Positions 1 to 8,569 of a stretch of 64,000 bases of DNA are shown piece after piece. The first letter of the stretch is position 1, and each line of letters starts with the position of its first letter. This DNA is from Selenomonadaceae bacterium (GTDB taxonomy: Bacteria; Bacillota; Negativicutes; Selenomonadales; Selenomonadaceae): contig JAGABT010000001.1 of assembly GCA_017614505.1 (NCBI GenBank), positions 64,515-128,514 on the forward strand, read 5' to 3'. The notes beneath the pieces are model-generated. The model did no database searches. It saw nothing but the letters and a program-made list of their open reading frames with translations, and was not told the DNA's origin. The translations under genes were made by a program, and so were the position numbers.

Positions 1-3000
1 TTCCAATGAGTTCCTGCAGCGTGTGGTAAAGCTGTTCGGCGTCGACCGGCTTGCTCAAATGCGCGTTGAGCCCTGCGCGAAGTGACCGCTGAACATCTTC
101 GTCGAAGGCGTTGGCTGTCACGGCGACAATCGGAATTTTTTTAGCGTCGGGTCTGTCCAGCGCGCGAATTGCCGCTGTCGCCTCCAGCCCGTCCATGACC
201 GGCATGCGAATATCCATCAAAACCGCGTCGTAGTAGCCTGGCTCGGACTTCTCAAACATTTCGACGGCGATTTTCCCATTCTCGGCGTGTTCGCCTTCAA
301 TTTCCTGCATCTCCAGCAGCATCAGCAGAATTTCCGCGTTGACCGGCATATCCTCCGCGATTAGTACGCGCCGCCCTTCGAGCGGAGCCAGCGGCGTTTC
401 GGCTTCGGCGGATTTTTTCCTGTGCAAAATTTGCTGGACTTCGTAAAGCAGGTTGTACGACGACAGCGGCTTTGAAATGAACCCGTCAATTCCGGCGTCC
501 AGCGCCTCTTCCTGCAGCGCGAAAACGTCCGTCGCCGTTATCATGACCAGCGCAACTTCCTCGCCCAAAAGTTTGCGAATTTCGTGCGCGAGTTCAATTC
601 CGTTCAGGCGCGGCATGTTGTAATCGACGAAAATCAGATTGTAATCTTCGCGGCGGGCGCGGCGCAGCTTAATCATTTCCAGCGCCTTTTCGCCATTTTC
701 GACGGTATCCGGCTCAATTCCGGATTCGCCGAGAATCGCGCGGGCGTGGTCGCGGCTTACCGCGTCGTCGTCGATAACCAGAATGTTTAGATTCTGCAGG
801 TGAATATCTTCGTCCGCAACAATGCGCGTGGAATTTTTCAGCGGCAGGTTGACGGTAAAAGTCGATCCGACGCCGCGTTCAGATTCGACGGAAATTTTGC
901 CGTTGAGCATTTCGACAATATTTTTGGTAATCGTCAAGCCGAGACCAGTGCCGCCGTAGCTGGAGCGCGTCGTGAAATCTTCCTGGCTGAACGCGTCGAA
1001 AATCCGCGGCAGATAATCCTTGTCCATACCAATTCCAGTATCGCGAATCGTGAAGCGGAAATTGGACTGCCCTTCGTATTGCGCGGTGCATTCAATGTCC
1101 AGCGTAATTTCGCCGCCGGTATCCGTGAACTTGATAGCGTTGCCGAGGATATTCAGCAGAATCTGCTTGAGCTTTGTGTCGTCGCCGACGTAGTATTTGC
1201 TGATCGCGCCGATAATGTTGCAGCGGAAATTCAAGCCCTTGTCCGCGCACTGTCCGCTGACGATAATTTTAATCTGCTCAATGAAGGACTCGAAGGAAAA
1301 TTCCTCGCTCTTGACGTTGACGCGCCCGCTCTCAATCCGGCTCATGTCGAGAATGTCATTAATCAGCGTAAGGAGGTAGCGCGCGCTTTGACCGATTTGC
1401 TCAAGATTTTTTTTGAGCGGCGCCGTAAGATTTGGCTCGTGCAGCGCGATATTGTCCAGCCCAATGATAGCGTTCATGGGCGTGCGAATTTCGTGGCTCA
1501 TGCGCGAAAGGAAGGCAGATTTGGCAACGTTAGCCTGACGCGCTTCCTTCAAGGCTTCGCGCAGGCGGTTATTCTGTTCAATTTGCTGGCGCTGAATTTC
1601 GGTCGTGTCGGAATTGAGCAGAATGAAAAACTCGGCGTTGGGGTCGAGGCTGTAAAAATCCAGACGCTTGTAATAAATCTCGCCGTTAATTTCGCAGGCA
1701 ATGTTGACGATGTGCGGTTTATCCGGCGAAACATTTTTTTCGATAGCGTCAAGGCTGAGCGCGTCTTTCATGGCGGAAATTTGCTCGTCAGTGCCGCGAA
1801 GCACGGGGAAAACCTGGTTGTCGAGATATTTCAGATAATCGCCGTGGCACGAAACTGGGAAGATACCGCCCTTGCCAATCAGCGCAGAATCGCCCAGAAC
1901 AACGCCGTACTTGCCGTTGACGATGTAGGCAACCATATCGAACTGGCGCGCGAGAATTTTGTCAAGCAGGGCGGATTGAACTTTGGAGCGGTTGGCTTTC
2001 TGCTCGGAAATGAACGCAACAATTTCGTTGGAAATGGGGTGGCGCGTGAGCATGGCGACGATATTCACGTAGCGGAATTGCCCGTCCTTCCTGCGCGAGA
2101 AAAAGTATTCCGAGAAAAAATTTTTGCCGTCGAGGAAGGCGATAATCATTTTTTCAGTGTTGAAAATTTCGAGGAGCCGCGCCTGTTCGGACTGGATAGG
2201 ATAATTGACGGCGCGGATTTTAATCACTTCGGAAAAGGAGCGGATTTTGGAATCAGTGGCAAAAAGGTCGCGCCCGCGCATATCTTCAATGACATTTCGG
2301 GAAAGATTGACGCGGAACATGCCGAGGGTCAAATCATTTTCGCGGTAGAAATTATCGCCGATTGAAACGTAAGTCGCGCGGAGGCGCTCGGCGTAAATTC
2401 TGGCGGCGGTCACGTCGAAATAGGTGCAGTAAACGTAATTCTCGCCGAAGTCGTCAATGAATGCGTAGTGGACGTGGCACCAGATAATATTTTTCTGCGC
2501 GGTGATTTTGCGAATGGTCAAATCCCTCGTGCGGTTTTCGGAAAATCTGCGGCGGAGCATGCGCTTGACGGAAAGGCGGTCGTCAGGGTGCGTGCTGGCG
2601 ATAAAGCCGACGCCGTTCATCATTTTCAGCGCGGATTCTTCGTCAGGACATTCCATCATTCTGGCAAATTCCTGCGACGCAAAAACGGACTCCATAGTTC
2701 CATCTTCGTGGCGTTTCATTAGAATTGCGGCGTTTTCAATCTGGCGAATCGAGCGCAGAAAATGAACCTTCGACGATTTTGTTTCGTACTCCGAAACGTT
2801 CGTGAGAAAATATCCGACGAAGGGCGGCGGCAGATTTTTCATCGGCTGGAAGTGTACGTGAATATCGCCCTCGGCAATGTAGTCGGAAAAAGCCGTGCCA
2901 GCGCGGAAATTTTCTTCCATTAAATGCAGAACGGTTTCATTCATGACGCTTGTCGCCAGAATGCCCGCGCCGACGCAGGGCTCATTCGGGCGGTAAAAAT

Positions 3001-3145
3001 TCCAGTCGGCGGCGAAAGTTTCATTCGCGTAAATAATTCGGTAGTCTGCCAGCGTTCCGTCCGCGTTCAGAACGGGTTCATAAATCACTGTGCTAATCGG
3101 CAGGTCGTCGTACTTTGCGGCGAAACCTTTCAGAAGTTCAGTCAT
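1..3145 (-). CDS. Hybrid sensor histidine kinase with two C-terminal receiver domains (partial, 3' end outside window)
   Basis: About 1048 codons are visible from the ATG at 3145 to the window edge with no stop. The N-terminal ~530 residues look like PAS-type sensory modules; no membrane segment is obvious, so a cytoplasmic sensor is inferred. The HisKA box SHEIRTPMN places the phosphorylated His near residue 551, followed by N, G1 and G2 boxes of the ATPase domain (GNAIKFT, DTGIGM, GGTGLGL). Two receivers follow with acceptor Asp near 841 (LIFVDYNMP) and 978 (VLMDIRMP), each with a SKP lysine motif. The second receiver is still running at base 1, so a further Hpt or output domain may lie outside. 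No cognate regulator is adjacent and the signal is unknown. Confidence 0.93.
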   Translation of the reverse strand, partial: MTELLKGFAAKYDDLPISTVIYEPVLNADGTLADYRIIYANETFAADWNFYRPNEPCVGAGILATSVMNETVLHLMEENFRAGTAFSDYIAEGDIHVHFQPMKNLPPPFVGYFLTNVSEYETKSSKVHFLRSIRQIENAAILMKRHEDGTMESVFASQEFARMMECPDEESALKMMNGVGFIASTHPDDRLSVKRMLRRRFSENRTRDLTIRKITAQKNIIWCHVHYAFIDDFGENYVYCTYFDVTAARIYAERLRATYVSIGDNFYRENDLTLGMFRVNLSRNVIEDMRGRDLFATDSKIRSFSEVIKIRAVNYPIQSEQARLLEIFNTEKMIIAFLDGKNFFSEYFFSRRKDGQFRYVNIVAMLTRHPISNEIVAFISEQKANRSKVQSALLDKILARQFDMVAYIVNGKYGVVLGDSALIGKGGIFPVSCHGDYLKYLDNQVFPVLRGTDEQISAMKDALSLDAIEKNVSPDKPHIVNIACEINGEIYYKRLDFYSLDPNAEFFILLNSDTTEIQRQQIEQNNRLREALKEARQANVAKSAFLSRMSHEIRTPMNAIIGLDNIALHEPNLTAPLKKNLEQIGQSARYLLTLINDILDMSRIESGRVNVKSEEFSFESFIEQIKIIVSGQCADKGLNFRCNIIGAISKYYVGDDTKLKQILLNILGNAIKFTDTGGEITLDIECTAQYEGQSNFRFTIRDTGIGMDKDYLPRIFDAFSQEDFTTRSSYGGTGLGLTITKNIVEMLNGKISVESERGVGSTFTVNLPLKNSTRIVADEDIHLQNLNILVIDDDAVSRDHARAILGESGIEPDTVENGEKALEMIKLRRARREDYNLIFVDYNMPRLNGIELAHEIRKLLGEEVALVMITATDVFALQEEALDAGIDGFISKPLSSYNLLYEVQQILHRKKSAEAETPLAPLEGRRVLIAEDMPVNAEILLMLLEMQEIEGEHAENGKIAVEMFEKSEPGYYDAVLMDIRMPVMDGLEATAAIRALDRPDAKKIPIVAVTANAFDEDVQRSLRAGLNAHLSKPVDAEQLYHTLQELIG

Positions 3146-3248
3146 AATTTCAATCATTCCATTGCAGTTTTCAATTCCAAAATTCCTGTGCTATTTTACA
3201 GTAAAAATTCAAAAAGCACAAGGAATTTCTTGCGCGGAAAAATTTTCC

Positions 3249-3277
3249 TTGACAACGGCGGCAAAATAATTTATCAT
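3249..3277 (+). promoter_or_regulatory. Sigma-A type promoter of the tRNA-Ala gene
   Basis: TTGACA (3249-3254) and TATCAT (3272-3277) are separated by 17 bases, about 25 bases before the tRNA. Near-consensus spacing and position support a housekeeping promoter. Confidence 0.7.
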
Positions 3278-3301
3278 ACGCAAGACTTGAAGATAAGTCA
3301 T

Positions 3302-3374
<73 letters not shown>

Positions 3375-3396
3375 CTATTTCTAAAATGAACTAATC

Positions 3397-3421
3397 CTCG
3401 GAACGACCGAGCTTTTTTTTT
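3397..3421 (+). terminator. Intrinsic terminator after tRNA-Ala
   Basis: CTCGG (3397-3401), five-base loop, CCGAG (3407-3411), then C and a run of nine T. It separates the tRNA from the polyamine operon. Confidence 0.8.
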
Positions 3422-3448
3422 GCTTGTCAGAATTTGGGGGCGTGATAA

Positions 3449-4231
3449 TTGGAAGAGAAACTTAAGCTCTACGGTTTTAACAATCTTACAAAATCGTTGA
3501 GCTTTAATATTTATGACATTTGCTACGCAAAGAGCCGCCGCGAGCAGCAGGACTACGTTGACTACATCGACGAGCAGTACAATTCCGAGCGGCTGACGAA
3601 TATTCTCACGACGGTTACCGAAATGATTGGCGCGCGGATTCTGCACATTTCAACGCAGGATTACGACCCGCAGGGCGCAAGCGTCACGATTCTTATCGCC
3701 GAGGAAGCCGCTATCGCCGCCGGTCAGAAGCTCCCGCGCGATAAATCGGAAACTATCCTCGCGCATCTGGACAAAAGCCACGTTACCGTTCACACCTACC
3801 CAGAGTTTCACCCAGAAACCAGCATTGCGACTTTCCGCGTCGATATTGACGTTTCGACCTGCGGAGAAATTACGCCGCTCCAGACGCTGGATTTTTTAAT
3901 TGGCGCCTTCGATTCTGACATTATTACAATGGATTATCGCGTCCGTGGATTTACCCGCGACCTCTCCGGCAAAAAATTTTTCATGGACAGCGAAATGACT
4001 TCCATTCAGGAATTTATCAGCCCCGAAATTCTCAGCGACTACGACGCGGTTGATATTAACATGTACCAGGCGAATCTTTTCCATACGCGCATGCTAATTA
4101 AGGAAATGGATTTGCAGAATTATCTTTTCAACACCGACAGCTACGAAATTCCGCCCAAAACGCGGCTCGAAATTTCTTCCAACCTCCGGCGTGAGATGAT
4201 TGAAATTTTCAGTGGCAAGAATATTTATTGA
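3449..4231 (+). CDS. speD: S-adenosylmethionine decarboxylase, enterobacterial-size pyruvoyl enzyme
   Basis: A 260-residue protein closely resembling E. coli SpeD through its length (LYGFNNLTKSLSF, DYDPQGASVTIL, DYRVRGFTRD). It decarboxylates SAM to supply the aminopropyl donor for spermidine. The pyruvoyl-generating cleavage site is HLDKS-HVTVHTYPE, so Ser110 becomes the pyruvoyl group. This large form differs from the ~120-130 residue SpeD of Bacillus. The start is TTG with GGGGG eight bases upstream. First gene of an arginine decarboxylase-speE-speB cluster; repeat copy A lies between it and the next gene. Confidence 0.95.
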   Translation: MEEKLKLYGFNNLTKSLSFNIYDICYAKSRREQQDYVDYIDEQYNSERLTNILTTVTEMIGARILHISTQDYDPQGASVTILIAEEAAIAAGQKLPRDKSETILAHLDKSHVTVHTYPEFHPETSIATFRVDIDVSTCGEITPLQTLDFLIGAFDSDIITMDYRVRGFTRDLSGKKFFMDSEMTSIQEFISPEILSDYDAVDINMYQANLFHTRMLIKEMDLQNYLFNTDSYEIPPKTRLEISSNLRREMIEIFSGKNIY

Positions 4232-4241
4232 GTTTTTATAT

Positions 4242-4338
4242 GTCACTTTCTTTCGAGAAAGAAAGTAACCAAAGAAAGCTGGGCCGCATAGGTCGCTTCC
4301 GGCGACCTGTGACGGCCCGCGCGCCGTCCATGGCGCGC
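4242..4338 (+). repeat. Structured intergenic repeat, copy A
   Basis: Three hairpins in order. H1: ACTTTCTTTC (4245-4254) pairs with GAAAGAAAGT (4257-4266). Linker CAAAGAAAG follows. H2: outer GGGCCG (4281-4286) with CGGCCC (4313-4318), inner GGTCGC (4291-4296) with GCGACC (4302-4307), loop TTCCG. H3: GCGCGCC (4319-4325), loop GTCCAT, GGCGCGC (4332-4338). The stretch 4281-4341 is nearly identical to copy D at 59 kb; copies B and C share the plan in reverse. It starts about 10 bases after the speD stop. Reading through it in frame makes a spurious N-terminal extension on the next gene. Confidence 0.85.
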
Positions 4339-4380
4339 TTCATATTCGCGTATTTTGCCTTTTCCGAAAGGTTGACAGCT

Positions 4381-5841
4381 ATGGAAAGTTTGACTGGATT
4401 GAATCAAAGCAGGGCGCCGATTCTGGAAGCGCTGCAGAAAATGAAGGCGGCGCGCCTTGTACCCTTCGACGTGCCTGGACACAAGCGCGGGCGCGGTAAC
4501 CGCGAACTCGCTGAATTTCTCGGGCAGAATTGTCTGGACGTGGACGTTAATTCTATGAAAATGCTCGACAACCTCTGCCACCCGACCAGCGTCATTCGCG
4601 ACGCCGAAAAACTTGCGGCGGAGGCATTCGGCGCGGCTAACAGCTTTTTCATGGTCGGCGGCACAACTTCCAGCGTGCAGGCGATGATTCTTTCTACCGT
4701 CAAGCCAGGCGAAAAAATTATCCTGCCGCGCAATGTTCATCGCAGCGCTATCAACGCCCTGATTTTATGCGGCGCCGTTCCTGTTTACATTAACCCGCAG
4801 GTCAACGAACGCCTTGGAATTTCGCTCGGTATGAAAGTTTCTGACGTTATCGCCGCCATGGATAAAAATCCCGACGCCAAAGCCGTCCTCGTCAACAATC
4901 CCACGTACTACGGCATTTGCTCCGACATTGAGAATATCACGAAGGCGGCGCACGCTCGCGGCATGAAAGTTCTTGCGGACGAAGCGCATGGCACGCAGCT
5001 TTATTTCAGCTCGAAACTTCCCAAATCCGCTATGAGCGTCGGCGCTGACATGGCGGCGGTTTCAGTTCACAAATCCGGCGGTTCGCTCACGCAAAGTTCA
5101 ATTCTGCTAACCGGCGAAAATGTCAATACCGGCTACGTTCACCAGATTATAAACCTCACGCAGTCTACCAGCGGCTCCTACCTGCTTATGTCCAGCCTTG
5201 ACATTTCGCGCAGGAATTTAGCTTTGCACGGCGAGGAAATTTTTAACGGCGTGATTGACCTTGTGGAATACGCGCGCGACGAAATTAATTCCCTCGGCGG
5301 CTACTACGCCTACAGCCGCGAAATGATTGACGGCGACGCGGTTTTCGACTTCGACATAACTAAACTGTCGATTTACACGCGCTCGATTGGGCTGGCGGGT
5401 ATCGAAGTTTACGACGTTCTGCGCGACGACTACGATATTCAGCTTGAGCTCGGCGACATTGCCAACATTCTGGCTTACATTTCCATTGGCGACCGGCGCA
5501 AGGACATTGAGCGTCTGGTTTCCGCGCTGGCTGACATTAAGCGGAATTATCATAAAGACCCTTCCAGACTTCTCAAAATGGAATACATCGACCCGATTGT
5601 CGACGCTACGCCGAAGGAGGCTTTTTACGCCAATAAAAAATCCCTGCCGATTGATGAAACCGTTGGCAAGACCGCTGCCGAATTTCTTATGTGCTACCCG
5701 CCAGGTATTCCCGTGCTGGCGCCAGGCGAACGCGTTACGCGAGAAATTCTTGACTACATTCACTACGCCAAGCGCAAGGGCTGCCAGATTACCGGTCCCG
5801 AAGATATGACGATTCGCCGCCTGCAGGTTATGGAGGATTGA
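4381..5841 (+). CDS. Arginine/lysine/ornithine decarboxylase, PLP fold type I (probable arginine decarboxylase)
   Basis: A 486-residue member of the Orn/Lys/Arg decarboxylase group, the short class of B. subtilis SpeA without the N-terminal wing domain of E. coli enzymes. PLP residues are visible: SVHKS with Schiff-base Lys231, and LADEAHG with Asp200 and His203. Agmatinase two genes downstream suggests arginine as substrate (arginine to agmatine), but lysine or ornithine cannot be excluded; Selenomonas is known for a bifunctional lysine/ornithine enzyme of another fold. ATG 4381 is chosen because GAAAGG lies nine bases upstream. The open frame continues back to 4228, but those 51 codons are repeat copy A. 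Confidence 0.9.
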   Translation: MESLTGLNQSRAPILEALQKMKAARLVPFDVPGHKRGRGNRELAEFLGQNCLDVDVNSMKMLDNLCHPTSVIRDAEKLAAEAFGAANSFFMVGGTTSSVQAMILSTVKPGEKIILPRNVHRSAINALILCGAVPVYINPQVNERLGISLGMKVSDVIAAMDKNPDAKAVLVNNPTYYGICSDIENITKAAHARGMKVLADEAHGTQLYFSSKLPKSAMSVGADMAAVSVHKSGGSLTQSSILLTGENVNTGYVHQIINLTQSTSGSYLLMSSLDISRRNLALHGEEIFNGVIDLVEYARDEINSLGGYYAYSREMIDGDAVFDFDITKLSIYTRSIGLAGIEVYDVLRDDYDIQLELGDIANILAYISIGDRRKDIERLVSALADIKRNYHKDPSRLLKMEYIDPIVDATPKEAFYANKKSLPIDETVGKTAAEFLMCYPPGIPVLAPGERVTREILDYIHYAKRKGCQITGPEDMTIRRLQVMED

Positions 5842-5845
5842 AAAA

Positions 5846-6706
5846 ATGGAGCTGTGGTTTTCCGAACAACACACGCCAAACGTGAAATTTTCAATAAAAG
5901 TCGACCGCCAGCTTTTCAGCGAAGTCAGCGAATTTCAGCGCGTCGACATTTTCGATTCGGCGGAGTTCGGCAGAATTTTAGTGCTGGACGGGCGCGTCAT
6001 GCTGACTGAGAAGGACGAGTTCATTTATCACGAAATGATTACTCACGTCGCGATGTGCGTCAATCCCGCCATTAAAAAAATTCTGCTCGTGGGCGGCGGC
6101 GACGGCGGTACTGCCCGCGAACTTTTGAAATACGATACCGTTGAGAAAATCGATTTGGTTGAAATTGACGCGGTTGTCGTTGAGGCGTGCCGGAAATTTA
6201 TTCCGCAAACCGCCGGTTGCCTTGACAATCCGCGCGTGAAAATTTTCTTCGAGGACGGTTTGAAATTTATCCGCCGCGTCGAGAACGAATACGATTTGAT
6301 TATCGTCGACTCAACCGATCCGTTCGGACCTGGCGAGGGTTTATTCACGAAGGAATTTTACGGCAACTGCTGTAACGCGCTCAAAGCCGAAGGGATTATG
6401 GTCAACCAGCACGAGAATCCGTACTATGCCCGTGACGCCGTTTCCATGCAGCGCGCGCATAAAAGAATTGTCAGCTCGTTTCTAATCAGCCGCGTCTACC
6501 AGTGCCACATTCCAACTTACCCTTCGGGACACTGGCTGTTCGGCTTCGCGTCGAAAAAGTTCCACCCAATTTCTGACGTGGACTTCCGCCGCTGGAAAAA
6601 TTTAAACCTGCAGACGAAGTACTACAACACAAAACTTCACCGCGGCGCGTTCGCCCTTCCGAGCTACGTCGAAAAACTTCTGCGCGAAGTGGAGGAACCG
6701 ACATGA
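5846..6706 (+). CDS. speE: Spermidine synthase (polyamine aminopropyltransferase)
   Basis: A 286-residue SpeE. It transfers the aminopropyl group of decarboxylated SAM to putrescine (some homologues use agmatine or cadaverine). Visible family motifs are the N-terminal beta domain (LWFSEQHTP, FGRILVLDGRVMLTEKDEF), the Rossmann nucleotide-binding GGGDGGTARELLK, the acidic LVEIDAVVVEACRKF, and the catalytic IIVDSTDPFGPGEGLFT with the gate-keeping Asp. It begins four bases after the decarboxylase stop and overlaps speB by ATGA, so the genes are one transcription unit. Confidence 0.96.
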   Translation: MELWFSEQHTPNVKFSIKVDRQLFSEVSEFQRVDIFDSAEFGRILVLDGRVMLTEKDEFIYHEMITHVAMCVNPAIKKILLVGGGDGGTARELLKYDTVEKIDLVEIDAVVVEACRKFIPQTAGCLDNPRVKIFFEDGLKFIRRVENEYDLIIVDSTDPFGPGEGLFTKEFYGNCCNALKAEGIMVNQHENPYYARDAVSMQRAHKRIVSSFLISRVYQCHIPTYPSGHWLFGFASKKFHPISDVDFRRWKNLNLQTKYYNTKLHRGAFALPSYVEKLLREVEEPT

Positions 6707-7560
6707 AAAAAAATGTTGAAACTTTTTTGGGCTGTGACGCCGAATACGCCGAATCGCAGATTGTAATTTTCGGCGCGCCGTTCGACTCTACGACTTCCTA
6801 CCGCGCGGGCGCGCGTTTCGGCAGCCGCACCATGCGCGCTGAATCCTACGGCCTGGAAACCTACAGCCCCTATCAGGATTTGGACGTGACCGACTTCAAA
6901 ATTTTCGACGGCGGCGATTTGGAACTTTGTTTCGGCGACACGAATCTGGCGCTGGCTGATATTGAAAATCTCGCGCGGAAAATTCTGGCTGACGGAAAAA
7001 TTCCGCTTATGCTCGGCGGCGAACATCTGGTAACGCTGGGAGCATTTCGCGCGGCGGCTGAGAAATTCCCTGAAATTGCCGTGATTCACTTCGACGCCCA
7101 TACCGACCTGCGCGACGATTATTTAGGCGCTAAACTTTCGCACGCCGCTGTTATCCGCCGCCTTCATGACATCGTTGGCGACGGGAAAATTTTCCAGTTC
7201 GGTATTCGCAGCGGCGACCGTCCCGAATTTGAGTTTGCGAAAAATCATACCTGTCTAAATAAATTTAACTTCGACGGACTTGCTGAAGTTCTCGCCGAAG
7301 TCAATGGACTGCCGATTTATTTGACGATTGATCTGGACGTTTTAGACCCGTCAGTTTTCCCAGGAACAGGAACGCCGGAAGCTGGCGGCGTGAGTTTTCT
7401 GGAACTCTTAAACGCGGCGCTGAAAGTTATTCGCGGGTCGAACGTCGTCGCGCTGGACATGGTGGAACTTTCGCCGCCGTACGACCCCAGCGGAATTTCG
7501 ACGGCAACCGCGCTGAAACTCCTGCGCGAAATTTTACTTGCTCTTAGCGTCCGGCGGTAG
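6703..7560 (+). CDS. speB: Agmatinase / ureohydrolase family
   Basis: A 285-residue ureohydrolase with the binuclear manganese ligands: GGEHLVTLG (His108), HFDAHTDLRDD (Asp131, His133, Asp135) and TIDLDVLDPS. With an upstream decarboxylase and spermidine synthase, hydrolysis of agmatine to putrescine and urea is the natural role. An alternative is hydrolysis of N1-aminopropylagmatine, the Thermus-type route; sequence alone does not decide. Its 3' end overlaps the convergent glycosyltransferase gene by 27 bases, and no terminator lies between. Confidence 0.93.
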   Translation: MKKNVETFLGCDAEYAESQIVIFGAPFDSTTSYRAGARFGSRTMRAESYGLETYSPYQDLDVTDFKIFDGGDLELCFGDTNLALADIENLARKILADGKIPLMLGGEHLVTLGAFRAAAEKFPEIAVIHFDAHTDLRDDYLGAKLSHAAVIRRLHDIVGDGKIFQFGIRSGDRPEFEFAKNHTCLNKFNFDGLAEVLAEVNGLPIYLTIDLDVLDPSVFPGTGTPEAGGVSFLELLNAALKVIRGSNVVALDMVELSPPYDPSGISTATALKLLREILLALSVRR

Positions 7561-8556
7561 AGTTTTGTACTTGAGCTGCGTCATGAGCGTGAAGAAGTAC
7601 GAGACCAGCGGCGGGTAAATTTCGCCGGTAAAAACTTTGCGGAAAATCCTGTCGATTTGCCACGGCTCAAGCTTGCTGACTTTGTACAAGCCGTTGCAGA
7701 CATTTTTCAGCCGGTTCTGCGCGTACCAGTCGAGAAACGCCCAGCGCACCTGCGGATTTTTCGCGAAGTATTCCTCAGCCTGAATAAATTTATCCATGAC
7801 TTTGAACGTTTCAAGCAGGTTGCGGGTAATTTCAACTGCGTCCCTGCCCTTGTGCGAAAGCGAGCCCTTGCGGACGCGGTAGTTATAAAAAACATTCGGC
7901 ACGCGGATATAATTTTTCGCGCGGAGCAGACTGCAGAAAAAGAACGTGAAATCTTCCCACGTGGTTGCGTTCGGGAAGGTGATATTATTTTTCTCGATAA
8001 AGTCGCGGCGGAAAAATTTGTTGCACGCCCACCACAAAGTTTTGAAGTTGACCAGCCGGTTAATGCGCTCGCCCAAATTTTCCGGCTCCGGCGTAGGCGC
8101 GTCGACGGCAACTTCATGCGGCCAGGAATGAACTTCGGAATTATCCTCGCCGTCCGTGAAGCGGTAATGATAACCGGCGTGAACAACTTCGGCGCCAGTT
8201 TCCTCAGCGATTTTGTAAATTTCTTCGAGCGCGGTCGGCGTGAAAAAATCGTCGCTGTCAAGGAAAGTCAGATATTTTCCGCGCGCAAATTTCAAAGCGG
8301 TATTTCGGGGAGCGCCCGGGTAACCGCTGTTTTTTTTCGACTTGAAAAGCTTGAGCCGACCTTCAAATTTCGGCGCAAATTCCTCGACGAGCGCGGCAGA
8401 ATTATCCGTGCTGCAATCGTCCACCACGATAACTTCAAAATCTTTGAACGTCTGCGCCAGCAGGCTGTCAAGGCAGGCGCCAATATAATTTTCCGCGTTG
8501 TACAGCGCGACGATAACCGAAACGCCGCAGCTGTTGCCAATATTTTTTTTCGCCAT
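7534..8556 (-). CDS. Family 2 glycosyltransferase
   Basis: 340 residues with the GT-A fold start VSVIVALYNAENYIGACLDSLL, the VIVVDDCSTDNS nucleotide-sugar motif, and LDSDDFF as the DXD-like metal site near residue 100. The C-terminal half (WWACNKFFRRDF, TWEDFTFF) is typical of enzymes that add sugars to LPS, capsule or wall polymers. No membrane segment. It is last in a minus-strand surface operon, starting 13 bases after the LCP protein stop. Acceptor and sugar are unknown. Confidence 0.88.
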   Translation of the reverse strand: MAKKNIGNSCGVSVIVALYNAENYIGACLDSLLAQTFKDFEVIVVDDCSTDNSAALVEEFAPKFEGRLKLFKSKKNSGYPGAPRNTALKFARGKYLTFLDSDDFFTPTALEEIYKIAEETGAEVVHAGYHYRFTDGEDNSEVHSWPHEVAVDAPTPEPENLGERINRLVNFKTLWWACNKFFRRDFIEKNNITFPNATTWEDFTFFFCSLLRAKNYIRVPNVFYNYRVRKGSLSHKGRDAVEITRNLLETFKVMDKFIQAEEYFAKNPQVRWAFLDWYAQNRLKNVCNGLYKVSKLEPWQIDRIFRKVFTGEIYPPLVSYFFTLMTQLKYKTLPPDAKSK

Positions 8557-8569
8557 AAAAATTCTCCCG

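Noticed and set aside
800..2365. Long plus-strand open frame (521 codons)
   Set aside because: It is antisense to the hybrid histidine kinase, whose minus-strand frame shows clear PAS, HisKA and receiver motifs; the plus-strand product is composition-driven.
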